Source: an uncultured Bacteroides sp.
Lineage (GTDB): Bacteria > Bacteroidota > Bacteroidia > Bacteroidales > Bacteroidaceae
Length of the DNA stretch: 15,930 bases
Direction: 5' to 3'
Assembly (NCBI RefSeq): GCF_910585845.1
Contig: NZ_CAJUHF010000065.1
Location: 1 to 15,930 of the forward strand
Below the pieces are notes generated by a model. The model did not search any database. It was given only the letters and a program-made list of their open reading frames with translations, and had not been told where the DNA came from. Every line of letters begins with the position of its first letter. Position 1 is the stretch's first letter. Of the stretch, positions 13,291-15,930 are shown piece after piece. The position numbers were made by a program, and so were the translations under genes.

Positions 13291-14523
13291 TCAGAAAAAG
13301 AACAGGTAGCTGACAACGATGGCGGCAATGATCCCCGCCAGATCCGCTATCAGTCCGCATGCGACGGCATTTCGCGTCCTGGTGATGCCCACGCTGCCGA
13401 AGTAGACTGCCAGGATGTAGAACGTCGTATCCGAAGCCCCGCGCGCCACGCAACTCATCTGCCCGATGAAAGAGTCGGCACCATATTCCTTCATGGCGTC
13501 AATCATCAGCCCGTTGGCACCGCTGCCGCTCAACGATTTCATCAGTGCCGTGGGCAGTGCGCCTACAAAACCGGTGTCTACACCCAGCATCCCCACGATC
13601 TGTTCGATGCCGCTCACCAGCAGGTCCATGGCCCCCGAAGTGCGGAAAACGGCTATGCCGACTAGAAATGCCACCAGATAGGGGATGATGCGCACGGCAG
13701 TCGTGAACCCCTCCTTGGCGCCTTCCACAAAAGCATCGTACACGTTGACCTTCTTCCACAGCCCCCAGACGATGAACAACAGGATGATGCCGAACAATAT
13801 CACGTTGGCCACCAGCGTAGAGTAGGTCCCTATCCCGTCGCGGCCGATGTGCACGAACAAATACATCAGTCCGGCAAAGAAAAGCCCGATGCAGCCTATC
13901 AGCGTAAGTATGGGGCGGTTGAGCAGATTGATGTCTTGGGCGATGCTGACGGCAACCACTCCCACAAGGGTGGAGACGGTCGTAGTGATCAGTATCGGGA
14001 TGAATACATCGGTGGGCTGCGCGGCGCCCATCTGTGCCCGGTACATCATGATGCTGATCGGAATCAGTATCAGCCCGGAAGTGTTCAGCACCAGAAACAT
14101 GATCATCGGGTTGGTGGCCGTGTCCTTCTTCGGGTTCAGTTCCTGCAACTCCTTCATCGCTTTCAGCCCCATGGGAGTGGCGGCATTGTCCAGCCCCAGC
14201 ATGTTGGCGGATAGGTTCATAAAGATGGACCCCATGGCTGGATGCCCCTTAGGTATGTCTGGAAAGAGGCGGCAGAACACCGGGCTCAGCCAGCGGGACA
14301 GCGCGTTGATCATGCCGCTTTGCTCGCCTATCTTCATGATGCCCAGCCAAAGGGCAAGAATCCCCGTCAGTCCCAGCGATATCTCGAAAGCCGTCTTCGA
14401 AGAGGTGAATGTGGAGTTGACAAGCTCCGTGAAGATCTCCGTGTCGCCCATAAAGACGAGCCGGCAGAGCGCTACGATGAATGCGATGATGAAGAATGCC
14501 GTCCAGATATAATTTAAGACCAT
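13291..14523 (-). CDS. Fused SpmA-SpmB nucleoside-recognition (Gate domain) membrane protein
   Basis: This 410-residue integral membrane protein joins two proteins that are separate in Bacillus. The N-terminal half (about 1-200) matches SpmA, with SANMLGLDNAATPMGLKAM near 103-121 and TNPMIMFLVLNTSGL. The C-terminal half (about 260-410) matches SpmB, with YDAFVEGAKEGFTTAVRIIP, LMKSLSGSGANGLMIDAMKE and SCVARGASDTTFYILAVYFG. Some eight or more hydrophobic helices are visible, the first at residues 3-25, so it sits in the inner membrane. The halves are joined by extra helices (about 200-250). The Gate domain is known from spore maturation and nucleoside-transport-related proteins; the substrate here is unknown. 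Bacteroides does not form spores, so the spore name describes ancestry only. It lies upstream of ybeY and diverges from the alkD-like gene. Confidence 0.9.
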   Translation of the reverse strand: MVLNYIWTAFFIIAFIVALCRLVFMGDTEIFTELVNSTFTSSKTAFEISLGLTGILALWLGIMKIGEQSGMINALSRWLSPVFCRLFPDIPKGHPAMGSIFMNLSANMLGLDNAATPMGLKAMKELQELNPKKDTATNPMIMFLVLNTSGLILIPISIMMYRAQMGAAQPTDVFIPILITTTVSTLVGVVAVSIAQDINLLNRPILTLIGCIGLFFAGLMYLFVHIGRDGIGTYSTLVANVILFGIILLFIVWGLWKKVNVYDAFVEGAKEGFTTAVRIIPYLVAFLVGIAVFRTSGAMDLLVSGIEQIVGMLGVDTGFVGALPTALMKSLSGSGANGLMIDAMKEYGADSFIGQMSCVARGASDTTFYILAVYFGSVGITRTRNAVACGLIADLAGIIAAIVVSYLFFF

Positions 14524-14615
14524 GTAAGTAGTTTATTTGAGTTCATAGAATAAGTCCCGGAATGGCGGATGACCGTTCAGCCCCCGGCTTGCATGCCGTT
14601 GCTTCATGTCGGGTG

Positions 14616-14623
14616 CAAATTTA
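14616..14623 (-). promoter_or_regulatory. -7 promoter box of the spmAB gene (TAAATTTG)
   Basis: The minus strand reads TAAATTTG, an exact TAnnTTTG match, giving a leader of about 85 bases before the ATG at 14523. It faces away from the box at 14658-14665. Between the two is the direct repeat TTTCGATAG-TTTCGATAT (14632-14649). Confidence 0.45.
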
Positions 14624-14657
14624 AAGATAACTTTCGATAGTTTCGATATAAATGTCG

Positions 14658-14665
14658 TATTTTTG
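14658..14665 (+). promoter_or_regulatory. -7 promoter box of the alkD-like gene (TATTTTTG)
   Basis: TATTTTTG matches TAnnTTTG and lies 90 bases before the chosen ATG at 14756. TTTC occurs at 14632-14635, 22 bases upstream, as a weak -33 candidate within the TTTCGATA direct repeat. Confidence 0.4.
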
Positions 14666-14755
14666 TCTGCCGTCAGCCATGCCTTTTGACTCCTGCGGAT
14701 GAAAGTGCCGTGGCGGGCAAGTGAATGAAAGAACAGGTAAACGAGACAGCGGATA

Positions 14756-15580
14756 ATGAAGAAGAAAGAGCCTCGGCAGGCGGAAAAAATGCCCAAAAAC
14801 ACGGTTTCATCGAAAGAAACAGCCGTAGATGCCGCAACCATCCGGCAGGAATTGGAGACGTATATCGACCCCGTGAAGCGGGAATACCTTCCCCGTTTCT
14901 TCAAGACAGGGAAAGGGCAGTACGGCGAGGGCGACAAGTTCCTCGGCGTGGTTGTCCCCCATACGCGCCTGGTGGCAAAGCGGCATAAGGATGCGCCTTT
15001 CCATGTGATAGCGGAATTGTTGCAGAGCGAGTGGCATGAGTGCCGCCTTTGTGCCCTGCTGATGCTGGTGGAATGCTTTAGAAAGAGCGATGAAAAAGGC
15101 AAAAAATGCATCTACGACTTCTATCTCTCGCACACCTCGCGCATCAACAACTGGGATTTAGTGGATTTGTCCGCTCCCGGCATCGTTGGCGAATACCTGA
15201 AAGACAAACCGCGCGAAGTGCTCTACCGTTTGGCGGAAAGCCCGTTGCTTTGGGACCAGCGCATAGCGGTGGTTTCCACCTATACACTGATCAAAAACGG
15301 AGATTTCATTGACATAATCAGGCTTTCCGAAGGCTTCCTTGCCCATTGTGCACCGGTTGCCGCGTGTGGCCGTGCCGCTAAGGACGGAACCGCCGCACGC
15401 CCTCTTCACGACCTGATGCAGAAAGCTATCGGGTGGATGCTGCGCGAAATGGGCAAACGGGATAAGGACCTGCTGGTGCAGTTTCTGGAGAAGCACTGCC
15501 AAAGGATGCCCCGCACCATGCTGCGCTATGCGATAGAGAAGTTCCCGGAAGAGGAGCGAAAAGTATTTATGAAACGCTGA
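14756..15580 (+). CDS. AlkD-like DNA alkylation repair glycosylase
   Basis: This 274-residue protein belongs to the HEAT-repeat DNA glycosylases that remove alkylated purines (3-methyladenine, 7-methylguanine). Residues equivalent to those used by Bacillus cereus AlkD are visible: W133 and D137 in NNWDLVD, R169 in WDQRIAVVSTYTL, and W227 in HDLMQKAIGWMLREMGKRD. The family start is near TIRQELETYIDPVKREYLPRFF, so about 25 residues of Lys-rich N-terminus are extra; the start could be Met12 (14789) instead. Oddly, 20 residues (C198-L217, CAPVAACGRAAKDGTAARPL) separate LAH from HDLM, where relatives as I recall them run straight on. The R169-W227 distance is 58 against 39 in AlkD, which fits an insertion. 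The gene is alone on the plus strand, divergent from spmAB. Confidence 0.9.
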   Translation: MKKKEPRQAEKMPKNTVSSKETAVDAATIRQELETYIDPVKREYLPRFFKTGKGQYGEGDKFLGVVVPHTRLVAKRHKDAPFHVIAELLQSEWHECRLCALLMLVECFRKSDEKGKKCIYDFYLSHTSRINNWDLVDLSAPGIVGEYLKDKPREVLYRLAESPLLWDQRIAVVSTYTLIKNGDFIDIIRLSEGFLAHCAPVAACGRAAKDGTAARPLHDLMQKAIGWMLREMGKRDKDLLVQFLEKHCQRMPRTMLRYAIEKFPEEERKVFMKR

Positions 15581-15930
15581 ACAGGTGGGGCGCTTTTATC
15601 GTCCGAGTCTTAGGCTCACTCTTTCTTGACATGAAGGGGCGGGGATGTGCCGATACGTTTGGGCACATGCTTGTGCCTACATGGTATCCATTCTTTAACT
15701 GCTCCATACCTGTTCCGTGTCAACTCCATACCTGTTCCATGCTATAAGACACGGAGAAAACTCGAAAAAAGATTGTAAAAACGACGTTTCTGCTACCGGT
15801 TTTGACATGGACCGGATATAGCGAAGGAACATGATGGACGGATTGCATGGAGCTGGAACATCTCTTTTATATTCTTTACCTGTTGGTTGAATTAAATTAG
15901 TGAATATTTTATCTGTCCAATCGGACGGTG
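15581..15930. other. Intergenic end region with hairpins and a 22-base repeat
   Basis: No gene is visible. A weak hairpin GAGTC-TTA-GGCTC (15605-15617) followed by ACTCTTTCTT may end the alkD-like transcript. ATGTGCC (15645-15651), GGCACAT (15662-15668) and TGTGCC (15672-15677) can form two mutually exclusive hairpins. A 22-base repeat follows at 15702-15745, then AT-rich DNA to the window end. Confidence 0.5.
15702..15745. repeat. Tandem repeat, 22 bases x 2
   Basis: Units start at 15702 and 15724 and share CTCCATACCTGTTCC, matching at 18 of 22 bases. The sequence is unrelated to the other arrays of the same period. Confidence 0.75.

Overview
The window reads as chromosomal DNA of a Bacteroides-like member of the Bacteroidota. 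Supporting signs are a DUF3836-type secreted protein, near-exact matches to the Bacteroides -7 promoter box (TAnnTTTG) ahead of several genes, general lack of strong Shine-Dalgarno sites, a fused SpmA-SpmB protein, and a run of housekeeping genes. The species cannot be fixed from sequence alone.

Layout. At the left edge there may be the first codons of a leftward gene, then a strong terminator and the DUF3836-like gene (240-632, minus). Next comes polA (913-3738, minus) with its own terminator. Divergent from polA is a long-chain polyprenyl diphosphate synthase (3825-4799, plus). A 660-base convergent gap (4800-5460) is full of repeats and gene remnants. Then follows a leftward series: mnmG (11814-9940), apt (9881-9357), uvrC (9149-7308), and the overlapping trio dtd, mazG-like and deoC (7140-5461). 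An 860-base repeat-rich gap (11815-12677) separates mnmG from ybeY (12678-13088, minus) and the fused spmAB gene (13291-14523, minus). An alkD-like DNA glycosylase gene (14756-15580, plus) diverges from spmAB, and the last 350 bases hold only repeats and hairpins.

Shared roles. Four genes deal with DNA damage or replication (polA, uvrC, alkD-like, and the mazG-like nucleotide-pool cleaner). Three deal with tRNA or rRNA quality (mnmG, dtd, ybeY). Two handle nucleotide salvage (apt, deoC). The polyprenyl synthase supplies quinone or lipid-carrier side chains.

The genes are mostly ordinary. The unusual material lies between them: (1) many short tandem repeats with unrelated sequences whose periods are 11, 21-22 or 33 bases, i.e. 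whole numbers of DNA helical turns; (2) an inverted duplication at 5097-5310 whose two arms encode similar peptides; (3) an interspersed element after deoC and apt, with a degenerate trace after the prenyl synthase, in which two 62-base copies differ only by transitions; (4) a 106-base multi-tier hairpin at 11973-12078. Within genes, the AlkD-like protein carries a GC-rich 20-residue insertion and YbeY has Asp in place of the third zinc-ligand His.
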